A stretch of DNA of 64,000 bases, from contig JACQAG010000072.1 of NCBI GenBank assembly GCA_016195085.1, positions 1 through 64,000 on the forward strand. The letters run 5' to 3'. The first letter of the stretch is position 1, and each line of letters begins with the position of its first letter. This document shows, in pieces, positions 27,350-37,289 of the stretch. Under the pieces are notes generated by a model, which was not told where the DNA came from, ran no database searches, and saw nothing but the letters and a program-made list of their open reading frames with translations. This stretch comes from Pseudomonadota bacterium. Lineage in GTDB: Bacteria; Pseudomonadota; Alphaproteobacteria; SHVZ01. A program made the position numbers and the translations under genes.

Positions 27350-27976
27350 ATGTACAAGCTCTTCTACGCCCCGGGCTCGGCGGCCATGGCGCCCCATGCC
27401 GTGCTCGAGGAGATCGGCGCCCCGCACGAGCTGGTGCGCGTCGATACCGCCGTAGGTGCGCACAAGCGCCCGGACTATCTCAAGCTCAATCCCCATGGGC
27501 GGGTGCCGACCTTGGTCGACGGCGATCTCGTCATCTACGAGGCGGCCGCGATCACGCTGCATCTGGCCGACGGCCACCCGAATTCCGGCCTCGCCCCCGC
27601 CTTGGGTATGCCGGAGCGGGCCCGCTACTATCAATACCTGGTCTATCTCACCAACACGGTGCAGGAAGCGTTCATCCAGTATTACCACGCGGAGTACTCG
27701 GCCGAGAGCGAAGCGGCCCGAGCCGAGGTGAAGGCCATGGCCGAGCGCCGGCTCTCCGGTATGTGGGAGAAGCTCGACGCCGCTTTGGCCAAACCCGGCC
27801 CCTATCTCCTCGGCGAACAATTCTCCGCCGCCGATCTCTATCTCATGATGCTGGCGCGGTGGAGCCGCAACATGGCGAAGCCGGCGACCAGCCATCCCCA
27901 TATGAAGCGCCTCATTGACCGCGTCAGGGCACGCCCCGCGGTGGAGCGGATGATGCGGGCGGAGGGGCTGGAGTGA
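27350..27976 (+). CDS. Glutathione S-transferase family protein
   Basis: A 208-residue GST: MYKLFYAPGSAAMAPHAVLEEIGAPHELVRVD, then NPHGRVPTLVDGDLVIYEAAAITLHLAD (cis-Pro and the E-A/S glutathione contact), then a helical C-domain with GEQFSAADLYLMM. ATG 27350 follows CGGAGAA; the frame extends upstream through the repeat but that is not family sequence. It overlaps the next gene by four bases (GTGA), so the two are co-translated. Confidence 0.9.
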   Translation: MYKLFYAPGSAAMAPHAVLEEIGAPHELVRVDTAVGAHKRPDYLKLNPHGRVPTLVDGDLVIYEAAAITLHLADGHPNSGLAPALGMPERARYYQYLVYLTNTVQEAFIQYYHAEYSAESEAARAEVKAMAERRLSGMWEKLDAALAKPGPYLLGEQFSAADLYLMMLARWSRNMAKPATSHPHMKRLIDRVRARPAVERMMRAEGLE

Positions 27977-28350
27977 GGGGTGTGCGACGCCTGTGCCTCA
28001 TAGCGGCGGTCCTGGCGTCGCAGGCCTGGGCGAGGGGCGCAAGCGCTCTCGACGACGACGGCAATGCGAACCTCCACGGACAGGGGGCCTCCACCTGCGC
28101 CGCCTTCGGTGCTGCCCGCAAGGCGGGCAAGGCCGCAGACTACGAGCAGTGGCTCGACGGCTACCTGTCCGCGGTCAACTTGGTGCTGCCCGACACCTAC
28201 GACATCCTGGGCGCCAAGGAGCGGGGGGCGGCCTTGGCCTGGCTCGACCAGTATTGCGCCGGGAACGCTGGCGATGCCTTCGGCTTCGCCGCTAACCGCC
28301 TGGCGGCCTATCTCTATCCCAACCGCCATGCGAGCAAGCCCGCCAAGTGA
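27973..28350 (+). CDS. Small exported protein of unknown function
   Basis: A 125-residue protein with a Sec signal peptide ([22 protein letters not shown]) and a mature region with two cysteines flanking a conserved-looking helix: [36 protein letters not shown] and [21 protein letters not shown]. The C...W.xGYLSA.N...C layout resembles the periplasmic HdeA/Rap1a-like small helical proteins, but the similarity is weak. Starts at GTG 27973 overlapping the GST stop. No function is assigned. Confidence 0.7.
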   Translation: MRGVRRLCLIAAVLASQAWARGASALDDDGNANLHGQGASTCAAFGAARKAGKAADYEQWLDGYLSAVNLVLPDTYDILGAKERGAALAWLDQYCAGNAGDAFGFAANRLAAYLYPNRHASKPAK

Positions 28351-28463
28351 GGCCCCGCCGAGCGAGGGGAGGGACGCTCTTGCTCTCTGCTTCGCCACTC
28401 CTATACTCCCGCGCCGCGCTCCGCCGGTCCCGCCGCCTTCCTTCCCTCGAACGAGGCTCCGCC

Positions 28464-29672
<1,209 letters not shown>

Positions 29673-29681
29673 GCGCCCGGC

Positions 29682-30383
29682 TCATGGCGCGAAGACGCCG
29701 ATCCCGGCGATCCAAGGATGCGCTCCGAATAGGCCGGCATAAAGTGCCAACCCGCCCATGACCCTAGCCCAGCCGATGCCGCGCCAATCGACGCGGGTGC
29801 GCTGGTCGTAGATCGCCAGGAAGGGCATGAGTGAGCTCCGCATGGCGAAGGGTCCCCAGGCCGCACCCAGCGTCTCCGCCTTCTTTCGATCGATGCGAAA
29901 CATGCCGAAGAGCGCGTAGCCGCCGATCGTCAGAAAGAAGACGAGGCTGGCGAGATCGCCGGTGGGCGGGATATGGGCGAAGGCCCAGAGCGCCAGCGCC
30001 CAGAAGATCGGATGGCGGGTGATGCTGAGGATGCCGGGTGCGGGATTGGCATCGATGGTGAGCAGGGATCGGGCTTGGCCCAGCATGGTCGGGTTGGGGG
30101 TGGTGTAGCCGGCCACCAGCAGGATCGAGGCGAACGGCATCACCAGGATGGGAACCCAGCGTCCGGCACTGCCGCCGGACCAGAGTGGCGCCATCGGTGC
30201 CCGCGCATAGGCGAGCGCCAGCCAGATCAGCGCCAGCGCCGAGACGGCGGTGTAGAGAGCCAAATAGGTCGGCTCGCCCAATGCCGTCACCAAGCGCTGG
30301 CGAACGCCGAGTGTTGCCGGGAGGCTATGGCTGAGGACGAAAACACCGGCGGCGATGACCAGAGCCTGCATGGTGCCGATCAT
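29682..30383 (-). CDS. NnrU-family membrane protein
   Basis: A 233-residue integral membrane protein with about six helices and the NnrU signature GILSITRHPIFWALALWAFAHI, plus FGMFRIDRKKAETLGAAWGPF. The family is named from a denitrification-linked gene (NnrU) and shares the fold of isoprenylcysteine methyltransferases; its biochemical role is not settled. No nitrite or nitric oxide reductase genes are nearby. Start ATG 30383 (an internal ATG follows four codons later). It is convergent with argG. Confidence 0.88.
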   Translation of the reverse strand: MIGTMQALVIAAGVFVLSHSLPATLGVRQRLVTALGEPTYLALYTAVSALALIWLALAYARAPMAPLWSGGSAGRWVPILVMPFASILLVAGYTTPNPTMLGQARSLLTIDANPAPGILSITRHPIFWALALWAFAHIPPTGDLASLVFFLTIGGYALFGMFRIDRKKAETLGAAWGPFAMRSSLMPFLAIYDQRTRVDWRGIGWARVMGGLALYAGLFGAHPWIAGIGVFAP

Positions 30384-30466
30384 GGCCCGGCACTATACTA
30401 CGAAGGGGCCTATGCCGGGCCGTTCCGTCTCAGGAAGCCGCCCACAAACCAAGCGGAGGAAATCCG

Positions 30467-31210
30467 ATGTCCATGACCAAGCAAGCCATCTTCAGCGCCG
30501 CGGCGCTGGCGGCGACGGTCGCCCTGGCGCTGGCGGCCCCCTCTTTGGCGGCGGGGGCGGCGAAAACCGCCGCGCTCCGCGTCTCCGTCGACCGCATCGC
30601 CCGCACCAACGATCCGATCCCGGCGCAATACGCCTTCTGCGTGCCTTCGGCGCAAGGGCACACGGCGATGGGCGCCAACAAGAATCCGCGGATCCACTGG
30701 AGCAAGGGTCCGGCCGGAACCCAGTCCTACGCCATCATCGTCCACGACACCGACGTGCCCAGCAAGTTCGACGATGCCAACAAGGAAGGCCGGACCATCT
30801 CCAAGGATTTGAAGCGGATCGACTTCGTCCACATGGTGCTGGTCGACATTCCGGCGGCCATGACCGAGATCGCCGAGGGCAAGGACTCCGACAAGGTGAC
30901 GCCCAAGGGCAAGCCGCCGGGCAAGACCGACCATGGGGTGCGCGGCGTCAACGACTACGGCAAGTTCATGTCCGGCGACATGGCCGGCGCCTATGGCGGC
31001 TATGACGGCCCGTGCCCGCCCTGGAACGACTCGATCCCGCACCACTACCACTTCGTCGTCTATGCGCTCGACGTTCCGAACTTGAACCTCTCCGGCAATT
31101 TCGGCGCGGCCGAGGTCAGGAAGGCGGTCAAGGGGCATGTACTGGGCCGCGGCAACTTCACCGCCGCCTACACCCAGAACCCGGACGTCGAGCTCATGGC
31201 GAAGAAGTAG
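30467..31210 (+). CDS. Exported YbhB/YbcL-type PEBP (Raf-kinase-inhibitor-like) protein
   Basis: A 247-residue protein with a Sec signal peptide (SAAALAATVALALAAPSLAAGA) and a PEBP domain: NPRIHWSKGPAGTQSYAIIVHDTDVP, the FVHMVLVDIPA strand and GYDGPCPPWNDSIPHHYHFVVYALD (the PEBP anion-binding motif GxxGPxPP...HxYxF). Family members bind phosphate or carboxylate ligands in a small pocket; physiological ligand unknown. ATG 30467 follows GGAGGAAA. Divergent from NnrU. A palindromic repeat lies downstream. Confidence 0.92.
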   Translation: MSMTKQAIFSAAALAATVALALAAPSLAAGAAKTAALRVSVDRIARTNDPIPAQYAFCVPSAQGHTAMGANKNPRIHWSKGPAGTQSYAIIVHDTDVPSKFDDANKEGRTISKDLKRIDFVHMVLVDIPAAMTEIAEGKDSDKVTPKGKPPGKTDHGVRGVNDYGKFMSGDMAGAYGGYDGPCPPWNDSIPHHYHFVVYALDVPNLNLSGNFGAAEVRKAVKGHVLGRGNFTAAYTQNPDVELMAKK

Positions 31211-31248
31211 CGGCGACGGATGTCGCGCCAAACATAACCACGGGACGC

Positions 31249-31340
31249 AAGGCCCTCACCCGCCTCGCTGGCGCTCGGCACCCTCTCCCGCATTGCGGGA
31301 GAGGGGGGACCTGCGCAAAGCGCGGGTGGGTGAGGGTTTT
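31249..31340. repeat. GC-rich compound palindrome, family A
   Basis: GGCCCTCACCC, linker GCCTCGCTGGCGCTCGGCA, stem CCCTCTCCCGC-ATT-GCGGGAGAGGG and closing GGGTGAGGGTTTT. The linker is identical to the copy at 21640, so the two are recent relatives. It occupies the convergent gap between the PEBP gene and folD, where it could also act as a bidirectional stop, although only a short T-run follows. Confidence 0.83.
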
Positions 31341-31364
31341 CGTGTGCCGCGAGCTGCCTGCGCG

Positions 31365-32252
31365 CTAGCCGACGCTCGGCAGCTTGATGCCCCGCCGGCG
31401 GCAGGCGGCCTTGAGGGTGTTGCTCAAGAGGCAGGCGATCGTCATCGGACCGGCGCCGCCGGGGACCGGGGTCAAATGGCCGGCCACGGTTCTCGCCTCG
31501 GCGAAGAGCACGTCGCCGACGAGGATCGGCTTGCCTTGACGCTCGACCCGGTTGATGCCGACATCGATGACGATGGCGCCGGGCTTGATCCAGCTGCCCC
31601 GCACCATCTCGGGGCGGCCGACCGCGGCGATGAGGATATCCGCGCGCCGGCACTCCTCGGGAAGATGCCGGGTGCGGGAATGGGCCATGGTGACCGTGCA
31701 GTGGCGTTGCAGGAGGAGCTGCGCCACCGGCTTGCCGACGAGATTGGAGCGGCCCAGCACCAGGGCCCGCAGGCCCTCGAGCGGGCGCCCGACCGTGTCG
31801 ATGAGATGCATGCAGCCCTGTGGCGTGCAAGGGACCATGCCGTCGACGCCAAGCGCCAGGCGGCCGGCATTGACCACATGCAAGCCGTCGACGTCCTTGT
31901 CCGGGTCGATCGCATCCAGCACGGGGGCGGCTTCGAGCCCGGCCGGCAGCGGTAGCTGCACCAGGATGCCGTCGACCGCGGGATCGGCGTTGAGCTTCGC
32001 GACCAGCGCCAGCACCGCGGCCGCGCCGGCGCTTGCCGGCAGCTTGTGCTCGAAGGAGCGCATACCGGCGGCGACCGTGGCGCGCCGCTTGTTGCGAACA
32101 TAGACCTGGCTTGCCGGATCCTTGCCGACCAGCACCACGGCAAGGCCGGGCTGGACGCCGTTCTCGTGGCCGAGACGGGCGACTGCGGCGGCGGTCTCCC
32201 GGTTCATCCGGTCGGCCAGCGCCTTGCCGTCGATGAGCATGGCTTCGCTCAT
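31365..32252 (-). CDS. folD: Bifunctional methylenetetrahydrofolate dehydrogenase/methenyltetrahydrofolate cyclohydrolase
   Basis: A 295-residue FolD. It contains [17 protein letters not shown] (catalytic Lys in the YxxxK segment), [24 protein letters not shown] and the NADP loop [18 protein letters not shown], and ends in [17 protein letters not shown]. It interconverts the one-carbon folates. The start is ATG 32252, overlapping the stop of the upstream YggU gene as ATGA; an internal ATG at 32240 is less likely. It is the last gene of the yggT-yggU-folD transcript. Confidence 0.97.
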   Translation of the reverse strand: MSEAMLIDGKALADRMNRETAAAVARLGHENGVQPGLAVVLVGKDPASQVYVRNKRRATVAAGMRSFEHKLPASAGAAAVLALVAKLNADPAVDGILVQLPLPAGLEAAPVLDAIDPDKDVDGLHVVNAGRLALGVDGMVPCTPQGCMHLIDTVGRPLEGLRALVLGRSNLVGKPVAQLLLQRHCTVTMAHSRTRHLPEECRRADILIAAVGRPEMVRGSWIKPGAIVIDVGINRVERQGKPILVGDVLFAEARTVAGHLTPVPGGAGPMTIACLLSNTLKAACRRRGIKLPSVG

Positions 32253-32599
32253 GCCGCAGCCTGGAGGATGCGTTGCGCCAGGCTCTCCGCATCGCCCGAG
32301 ATCCGGAGCGTCTTGGTGCGGTCGGAGGCGCCGCGCTCGAGCGCGATGGTCGATTTCGGCAGCCGCCAACGCTTGGCCAGGAGTTCGATGAGGGCTTGAT
32401 TGGCTTGGCCTTCCGTCGGCGCCGCCGTCACCCACACCTTGAGCGCAGCCGCTCCCGCGGCATCGACGACGATGCCGCCGATGCGCGCCGCCGACGCCTT
32501 CGGCGTGAGGCGCACCGTCAACAACACACCGTCGGGAAGCAGACGAACCGGGCTCGGGGATGCCTTGCCGGCGGCTAGAGGTAGTTGACGCTGACCCAA
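32249..32599 (-). CDS. DUF167 (YggU-like) protein
   Basis: A DUF167 protein of about 116 residues: [63 protein letters not shown], the small alpha/beta family often next to YggT. No in-frame ATG precedes the domain. I chose TTG 32599, which overlaps the yggT 3' end by 25 bases; GTG 32527 is the only clear alternative and would clip the first strand. It overlaps folD by four bases. Function unknown. Confidence 0.82.
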   Translation of the reverse strand: MGQRQLPLAAGKASPSPVRLLPDGVLLTVRLTPKASAARIGGIVVDAAGAAALKVWVTAAPTEGQANQALIELLAKRWRLPKSTIALERGASDRTKTLRISGDAESLAQRILQAAA

Positions 32600-32865
32600 A
32601 TCACCAGCCGCTTCAGGAAATAGAGGCCCAGCAGGAGGACGATCGGCGAAATGTCGACGCCGCCGATCATCGGCACGTGACGGCGGATGGGCCTGAGGGC
32701 CGGCTCGGTCAGCCGGTAGAGGAACTCGCCGATGGTGTAGACGAGCCGGTTCGAGGTGTTGACGACGTTGAAGGCGACGAGCCAGCTCATGATCGCCGAG
32801 ATGATGACGACCCAGGTATAGAGCTCCAGCACGACAAGGATGAGGTCGGAGACTGGATTGAGCAT
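32575..32865 (-). CDS. YggT-family membrane protein
   Basis: A 96-residue protein with two hydrophobic segments and the YggT pattern: [23 protein letters not shown], then [35 protein letters not shown]. Family members are linked to cell division, osmotic stress and membrane protein insertion in various bacteria. It is the first gene of the yggT-yggU-folD group and starts at ATG 32865. It lies divergent from the tRNA-Ala gene. Confidence 0.92.
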   Translation of the reverse strand: MLNPVSDLILVVLELYTWVVIISAIMSWLVAFNVVNTSNRLVYTIGEFLYRLTEPALRPIRRHVPMIGGVDISPIVLLLGLYFLKRLVIWVSVNYL

Positions 32866-32944
32866 GGGCGTTGGCCGCGGACGCTTGTTTTCGTTGCCGG
32901 CACCCTAGCGATGCCACGGTGCCCGTGCAAGAAAATGCCGCGGC

Positions 32945-32973
32945 TTGACAGGCGCGCCGGGGCGCCCTTATAC
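32945..32973 (+). promoter_or_regulatory. Sigma-70-type promoter for tRNA-Ala
   Basis: TTGACA at 32945-32950 is a perfect -35 hexamer. A 17-base spacer leads to TTATAC at 32968-32973 as -10, with a C-rich stretch then the tRNA start about 18 bases later. The match and position make it a likely promoter. Confidence 0.7.
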
Positions 32974-32990
32974 CCCCTCTGACAGCGGAT

Positions 32991-33066
<76 letters not shown>

Positions 33067-33283
33067 ACCCCTCCGATTTCGCCGATTGTCGTCGGGCGAG
33101 CAGATGTCGCCCCGGGAGAGGACCTATCGCTCCGTCGGAAGCGGTTGTCGCTCTTGGGCCCCAATTCGCACGCGGAAGCTGGAACGGTCCGCCGGCGGCC
33201 GGGGCGTCCTCTTCATACGTGCGGGTGGCACGCGATTCGCTCTAAGAAACCGTCACCGCGCAACGCGTAAGGGTCGACAACGG

Positions 33284-34576
33284 CTACTTCAAGACCCAAT
33301 TGGGAATGGCCGCAGCGACCGGCTCGAAGAACACCACCAAGAACAGCACGAGCACCTCGGCGATGATAAACGGCAGCACGAAGCGCACGGTCTGGTCGTA
33401 GGTCGTGCGGGCAATGGAGGTGGTGACGAACAATAGCGCCGCCACCGGCGGCGTGGTCGAGCCGATCTGGTTCGACATGACCATGATCAGGCCGAGCTGG
33501 AACGGATCGACGTTGAACGTCGAGCCGATATAGACCGCGACCGGCACGAATATGATCAGGATCGCCATCGATTCGACGAACATGGTCAAGATCAGCATCG
33601 CGACGGTGAGGACGACGAGGACGCCGGTCTTGGTGGTCGCCAAGCCGGTGATCAGCGCGATCGCGATCTCGTTGAATTGCAGGTAGGCGAGCAGCCAGCT
33701 GAATCCCCCCGCCATGGCGATGATGCCCGACACCATCGAGGTGACGGTCGCCGCATCGAGGAAGATCGCGGGAAGATCCCTGAAGTTCAGCTCGCGATAG
33801 ACGTATTTGCTGACGAGGAACGCATAGAAGCAGGCGATCAGGCCCGCTTCGGTCGCCGTGAAGACGCCGGTGAGGATCCCGCCGACGATCACGCCGGGCG
33901 CCAGCAGCGCCGGCCAGACCTCGATCAAGGCACGCCAGACCTCGCACAGGTCGAAGTTGCCTCTGGTCGCGCGCAACTCCGAAAAACTCGGCAGAAATGT
34001 GTGTATCTTGACCGTGATCATGAGGAACAGGCCGACCAGAACGCCCGGCACGATGCCGCCGAGAAACAGTCCGCCGATCGAGACCTGCGCCATCGATCCA
34101 TAGACCACCATGACCATGCTGGGTGGGATGATCGCGCCGATGGTGCCGGCGCAGGCGATGAGCGCTGCGGCGAATCCCGGCTTGTAGCCGGCCTCCTTCA
34201 TGGTCGGGATCACCACCGATCCGATGGCGGAAGCGTCGGCGGTGGAAGAGCCCGAGACGCCGGCGAATACCATGCTGGAGACGATCGAGGCGTGGCAGAG
34301 GCCAGCTTGGAAATGCCCGACCAGCGTATGGGCGAAGCGCACGAGATGGCGGCTCAAGCCGCCATGCGACATCAGCGATCCGGCGAGTATGAAGAAGGGC
34401 AGCGCGAGCAGCGCATAGGTATCGAGCATGCCGAACATGCGCTGCGGAAACAGCGCACCGTTGACGCCCGGCAGCCAGAGCATGCCGGCCAAGCCGACCA
34501 CGCCCATGCATAGGATGATGGGCACCCCGACGAAAATGAGCACGAGAATCGCCAGCAGCAGCACAAGCAGCATCAT
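33284..34576 (-). CDS. dctM: TRAP transporter large permease (DctM)
   Basis: A 430-residue, about 12-helix DctM protein: LLALPFFILAGSLMSHGGLSRHLVRFAHTLVGH, FAGVSGSSTADASAIGSVVIPTMKEAGY and MSNQIGSTTPPVAALLFVTTSIA are diagnostic. It is the ion-coupled translocation subunit. The start ATG 34576 overlaps the dctQ stop as ATGA, so translation is coupled. Upstream frame extension overlaps dctQ and is not family sequence. The imported solute (usually a carboxylate) is unknown. Confidence 0.95.
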   Translation of the reverse strand: MMLLVLLLAILVLIFVGVPIILCMGVVGLAGMLWLPGVNGALFPQRMFGMLDTYALLALPFFILAGSLMSHGGLSRHLVRFAHTLVGHFQAGLCHASIVSSMVFAGVSGSSTADASAIGSVVIPTMKEAGYKPGFAAALIACAGTIGAIIPPSMVMVVYGSMAQVSIGGLFLGGIVPGVLVGLFLMITVKIHTFLPSFSELRATRGNFDLCEVWRALIEVWPALLAPGVIVGGILTGVFTATEAGLIACFYAFLVSKYVYRELNFRDLPAIFLDAATVTSMVSGIIAMAGGFSWLLAYLQFNEIAIALITGLATTKTGVLVVLTVAMLILTMFVESMAILIIFVPVAVYIGSTFNVDPFQLGLIMVMSNQIGSTTPPVAALLFVTTSIARTTYDQTVRFVLPFIIAEVLVLFLVVFFEPVAAAIPNWVLK

Positions 34577-35076
34577 AGCGGAGCGTCCTGCGCCGGGGTC
34601 ACGGCGATCGACCGAACGTGCCGATGCGCGACGAGCTTGCGCAAAGCGACGAGCGTCAGATAGGCACCGCCGACGATCATGCCGAGATAAATGTAGCTCA
34701 TCGGAATTCCGAGAGACGGGCTCATCTGATAGGCGGCGACCCGCACGAGACGCATCGTGAAGAACGTGATGGAGAGGCCGAGCCACAGCCACATGACATC
34801 GACGAGGATCGCGATCGTCCGCCGAATGCCGGCCGGCATTCGTTCGAGCAGGATATTCATCAGGATATGAGCCCCGCGGTTGTAGGCGATCGGGATCGTG
34901 AGAAAGATCATCCAGACATGTCCGTAAATCTGGATCTCCTCGCTCCAGGCGAGCGGCATGTTGAGAACGAAGCGGCTGAATACCTGCATGCCGCCGACCA
35001 CGACGATAAACATGAAGACCGCGACGACGCACCATTCGATCGAACGGTCGATCACGCGATTGATTGTCTCGATCAC
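34573..35076 (-). CDS. dctQ: TRAP transporter small permease (DctQ)
   Basis: A 167-residue protein with four membrane helices, including FMFIVVVGGMQVFSRFVLNMPLAWSEEIQIYGHVWMIFLTI, the conserved small-subunit pattern (VFxRYV.xxPxxWSEE). It partners DctM and DctP. The start is GTG 35076. About 123 bases separate it from dctP. It overlaps dctM by four bases. Confidence 0.93.
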   Translation of the reverse strand: MIETINRVIDRSIEWCVVAVFMFIVVVGGMQVFSRFVLNMPLAWSEEIQIYGHVWMIFLTIPIAYNRGAHILMNILLERMPAGIRRTIAILVDVMWLWLGLSITFFTMRLVRVAAYQMSPSLGIPMSYIYLGMIVGGAYLTLVALRKLVAHRHVRSIAVTPAQDAPL

Positions 35077-35199
35077 TCGAAAGCCCCCTGCAACCGCGCC
35101 TCGTTCCGGCGCCGTCGCGCTGTGAATGCGGTAAGGATCGCGGGCTCGATCGGGAAGGATTCCGTCGTCGGAGCCCTTCCCCGCGTCGGGCCGGCTCCT

Positions 35200-36213
35200 C
35201 TATTGGGCGAGGATCTGCTTCAGCAAATCCTCGGCATTGAGCTTCGCCGCCATCTCCTTTTGCACGTCGGCAGCTTTGGCGCGCGCCTCGCTCATGTCGG
35301 GACGCGTGACGATCATCCCGCGCTTCTGCAGGTCAGCGAGGCTCTCCGCGTCGCGGATCGGCGACATCGCCCGGGCAATGTCGGTCGCAAGCTTCGAGGC
35401 CTCCATGATGGTCGCCTGTTCCTTGGCGTCGAGCTTGCTCCATTCGGCGAGCGAGAATGCGACCACCGTCGGGTCGATCAAGTGTTGGGTCAGCGCGTAA
35501 TATTTCGCGATTTCGTAGAACTTGAACGACAGGGTCGTCGATGCGGTGTGCTCGAAGCCATCGAGCACGCCGGTTTGCAGCGACGTATAGACCTCGCCGA
35601 AATTCATCGGCGTCGCCGAGGCGCCCATCGCATTCACCGCGCCGACGAAGACCGGCGTCGGAATGGTACGGATTTTGAGACCCTTGAGGTCCGCGACCGT
35701 CTTGATCTCCTTCTTCGCGGTCGCGACGTTTCGGTAACCCCACGAATAGAGATAGCCGACGACCTTGAATCCGACCGCTTCCATTTCTTTGGAAAGGTCC
35801 GCGCCGACCGGGCCGTCCAGCACACGCTGGACGTGATCGTAGCCCCGGAAGATGAAGGGCAGCCCGATCACGCCGCATTTCGCCTTGCAGAAATTGGCGA
35901 ACTCGGCCATGCCGCCGATGTGCATGCTGGCGCCGGAACCGAGCTGCATCGCTTCGATCACCTGGCGCGATTGCCCAAGCCCGCTATTAGGGAACAGCCT
36001 GACATCGAGGGTCTGCGATCGGCTGTTCACGTAATTGGCGAAAACCCAGGAATACATCTGATGCTCGGTGCCGACGATGTCGTCGGCGCCAGCGTGATTC
36101 ACGCGGATGATCTTCTTTTGAGCGAATGCGGCGCCGCCGGCAGTGCACAGGATCAAAGCAGCAGCGAATACGGCGAGAGCAAATCGCCGTAGGGTAGTCG
36201 ATGCGAACGTCAT
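35200..36213 (-). CDS. dctP: TRAP transporter substrate-binding protein (DctP)
   Basis: A 337-residue periplasmic protein. The signal peptide is ALAVFAAALILCTAGGAAFAQ. The DctP blocks are VRLFPNSGLGQSRQVIEAMQLGSG, LKGLKIRTIPTPVFVGAVNAMGASATPMNFGEVYTSLQTGVLDGFE (conserved carboxylate-binding Arg in KIRT) and YYALTQH. A very strong AAAGGGAGGAAGG Shine-Dalgarno precedes ATG 36213. A carboxylate ligand is expected from the family; identity unknown. Likely controlled by the upstream FadR-type regulator through the site at 36307-36317. Confidence 0.94.
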   Translation of the reverse strand: MTFASTTLRRFALAVFAAALILCTAGGAAFAQKKIIRVNHAGADDIVGTEHQMYSWVFANYVNSRSQTLDVRLFPNSGLGQSRQVIEAMQLGSGASMHIGGMAEFANFCKAKCGVIGLPFIFRGYDHVQRVLDGPVGADLSKEMEAVGFKVVGYLYSWGYRNVATAKKEIKTVADLKGLKIRTIPTPVFVGAVNAMGASATPMNFGEVYTSLQTGVLDGFEHTASTTLSFKFYEIAKYYALTQHLIDPTVVAFSLAEWSKLDAKEQATIMEASKLATDIARAMSPIRDAESLADLQKRGMIVTRPDMSEARAKAADVQKEMAAKLNAEDLLKQILAQ

Positions 36214-36306
36214 GCCTTCCTCCCTTTACTTGGTCTCTTGATGCCGATTCGGCTGGGTCGTTTGCCGGTCCGATGAAAAGCTGAGTTCTTCCGCCCTTTC
36301 GAGTCG

Positions 36307-36317
36307 TTGTCATACCA
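36307..36317. promoter_or_regulatory. Candidate FadR-type operator in front of dctP
   Basis: TTGTCATACCA fits the FadR-subfamily GntR consensus TNGTNNNACNA. It lies just upstream of dctP, overlapping the regulator stop, and shares TTGTCA-x-AC-x-A with the second site at 37186-37196. Established: FCD/FadR regulators bind such half-sites. Inferred: this one binds here. Confidence 0.55.
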
Positions 36318-37137
36318 ATCGCAGGCGCGATCGACGTTTGCCGCGCGCTGCGTTTCGCCCACGGTCCCGGATGCTTTGCCGTCCTGCGCCGTCCCCGAAG
36401 ACGGGCTCCAGATCGCGTGCCGTTCCGGCAAGCAGAATTCTCATCGCTTTCTCGGCGTCGTCGGGCGCGCGCTTGCGGATCGCTGCTGCAACCGCCAAAT
36501 GTTCAGCCAGGGAGTTTTCGTAGGATTTGCGCGCGTTCGCGCTGGTCCGAAACAGCGTCAGCAATGCCGTGCGTATCGCGATCGCCAACCGGCTCAACAA
36601 CATGTTGCCCGATGCACGCAAGATGGTCTCGTGAAAGACGAGGTCGTGCCGGCAGCAGGCCTCGACGTCATGCGGCAATGACTCGGCCATCCCTCGAAAC
36701 GCGCGTTCGATCTCCAATATTTGCGCGGCACTCGCGCGCTGCGCGGCGAGACGCGCAGCGCCGGGTTCGAAGATCCCGCGCGCCTCGAGCAGCCCGATCA
36801 GAAATTCCTCGTCGGGCGGCGCCGCCGCCATCCAACGCAGAATATCCGCGTCAAGCATGTCCCACTGGCTCTTCGCGAGAACCGTCGTGCCCCGCCTCGC
36901 TCGAGACTCGATCAGACCTTTGCCGGCGAGCGCCTTGAGGCCCTCGCGCAGCGAGGCCCGACTCACAGAGAGCGTTCGTGCCAGATCTTCCTCGGTCGGA
37001 AGCCGATGGCCCGACGCATAGCTGCCGTCGACGATCATTTGCCCGAGCTTGTCGAGGACGCCCGCGGCCTTGCGCCGCTTGACATCGCTGTCGGCGCCGG
37101 GACCGGCGCGACGGAAACGCATGTCTCGAACGATCAT
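36310..37137 (-). CDS. GntR-family transcriptional regulator, FadR/FCD type
   Basis: A 275-residue regulator. The N-terminal winged helix (GHRLPTEEDLARTLSVSRASLREGLKALAGKGLIESRARRGTTV) is followed by an FCD ligand domain with conserved Asp/His metal ligands (CRHDLVFHETILRASGN; SLAEHLAVAAAI). Regulators of this type sense carboxylic acids. It sits upstream of and co-directional with the TRAP genes, which makes them its probable targets. ATG 37137 is chosen; TTG 37164 and ATG 37122 are alternatives. Confidence 0.9.
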   Translation of the reverse strand: MIVRDMRFRRAGPGADSDVKRRKAAGVLDKLGQMIVDGSYASGHRLPTEEDLARTLSVSRASLREGLKALAGKGLIESRARRGTTVLAKSQWDMLDADILRWMAAAPPDEEFLIGLLEARGIFEPGAARLAAQRASAAQILEIERAFRGMAESLPHDVEACCRHDLVFHETILRASGNMLLSRLAIAIRTALLTLFRTSANARKSYENSLAEHLAVAAAIRKRAPDDAEKAMRILLAGTARDLEPVFGDGAGRQSIRDRGRNAARGKRRSRLRLV

Positions 37138-37185
37138 GGCAAGTCCGGACTTGGCTTGCGGCAATTATCCAATCTATAATCGTAA

Positions 37186-37196
37186 TTGTCAGACTA
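37186..37196. promoter_or_regulatory. Candidate FadR-type operator upstream of the regulator (autoregulation)
   Basis: TTGTCAGACTA matches TNGTNNNACNA exactly and is the centre of an AATTGTC-A-GACTATT palindrome. It lies about 50 bases upstream of the regulator start at 37137 and resembles the second site at 36307-36317. Together they suggest control of both the regulator and the TRAP genes. Confidence 0.55.
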
Positions 37197-37289
37197 TTTG
37201 TCAACGCCTTCCGGCCGGTCGAGCGACTGGACATCGAGCCTCCGCGAGCGCCGGGCGCGCGCAGCCCTGTCCGGAACTGCCGGTCGGGG

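Noticed and set aside
33067-33283. Possible integrated element downstream of tRNA-Ala
   Set aside because: No integrase, no repeat of the tRNA 3' end and no atypical genes follow; ordinary intergenic sequence up to the TRAP gene.
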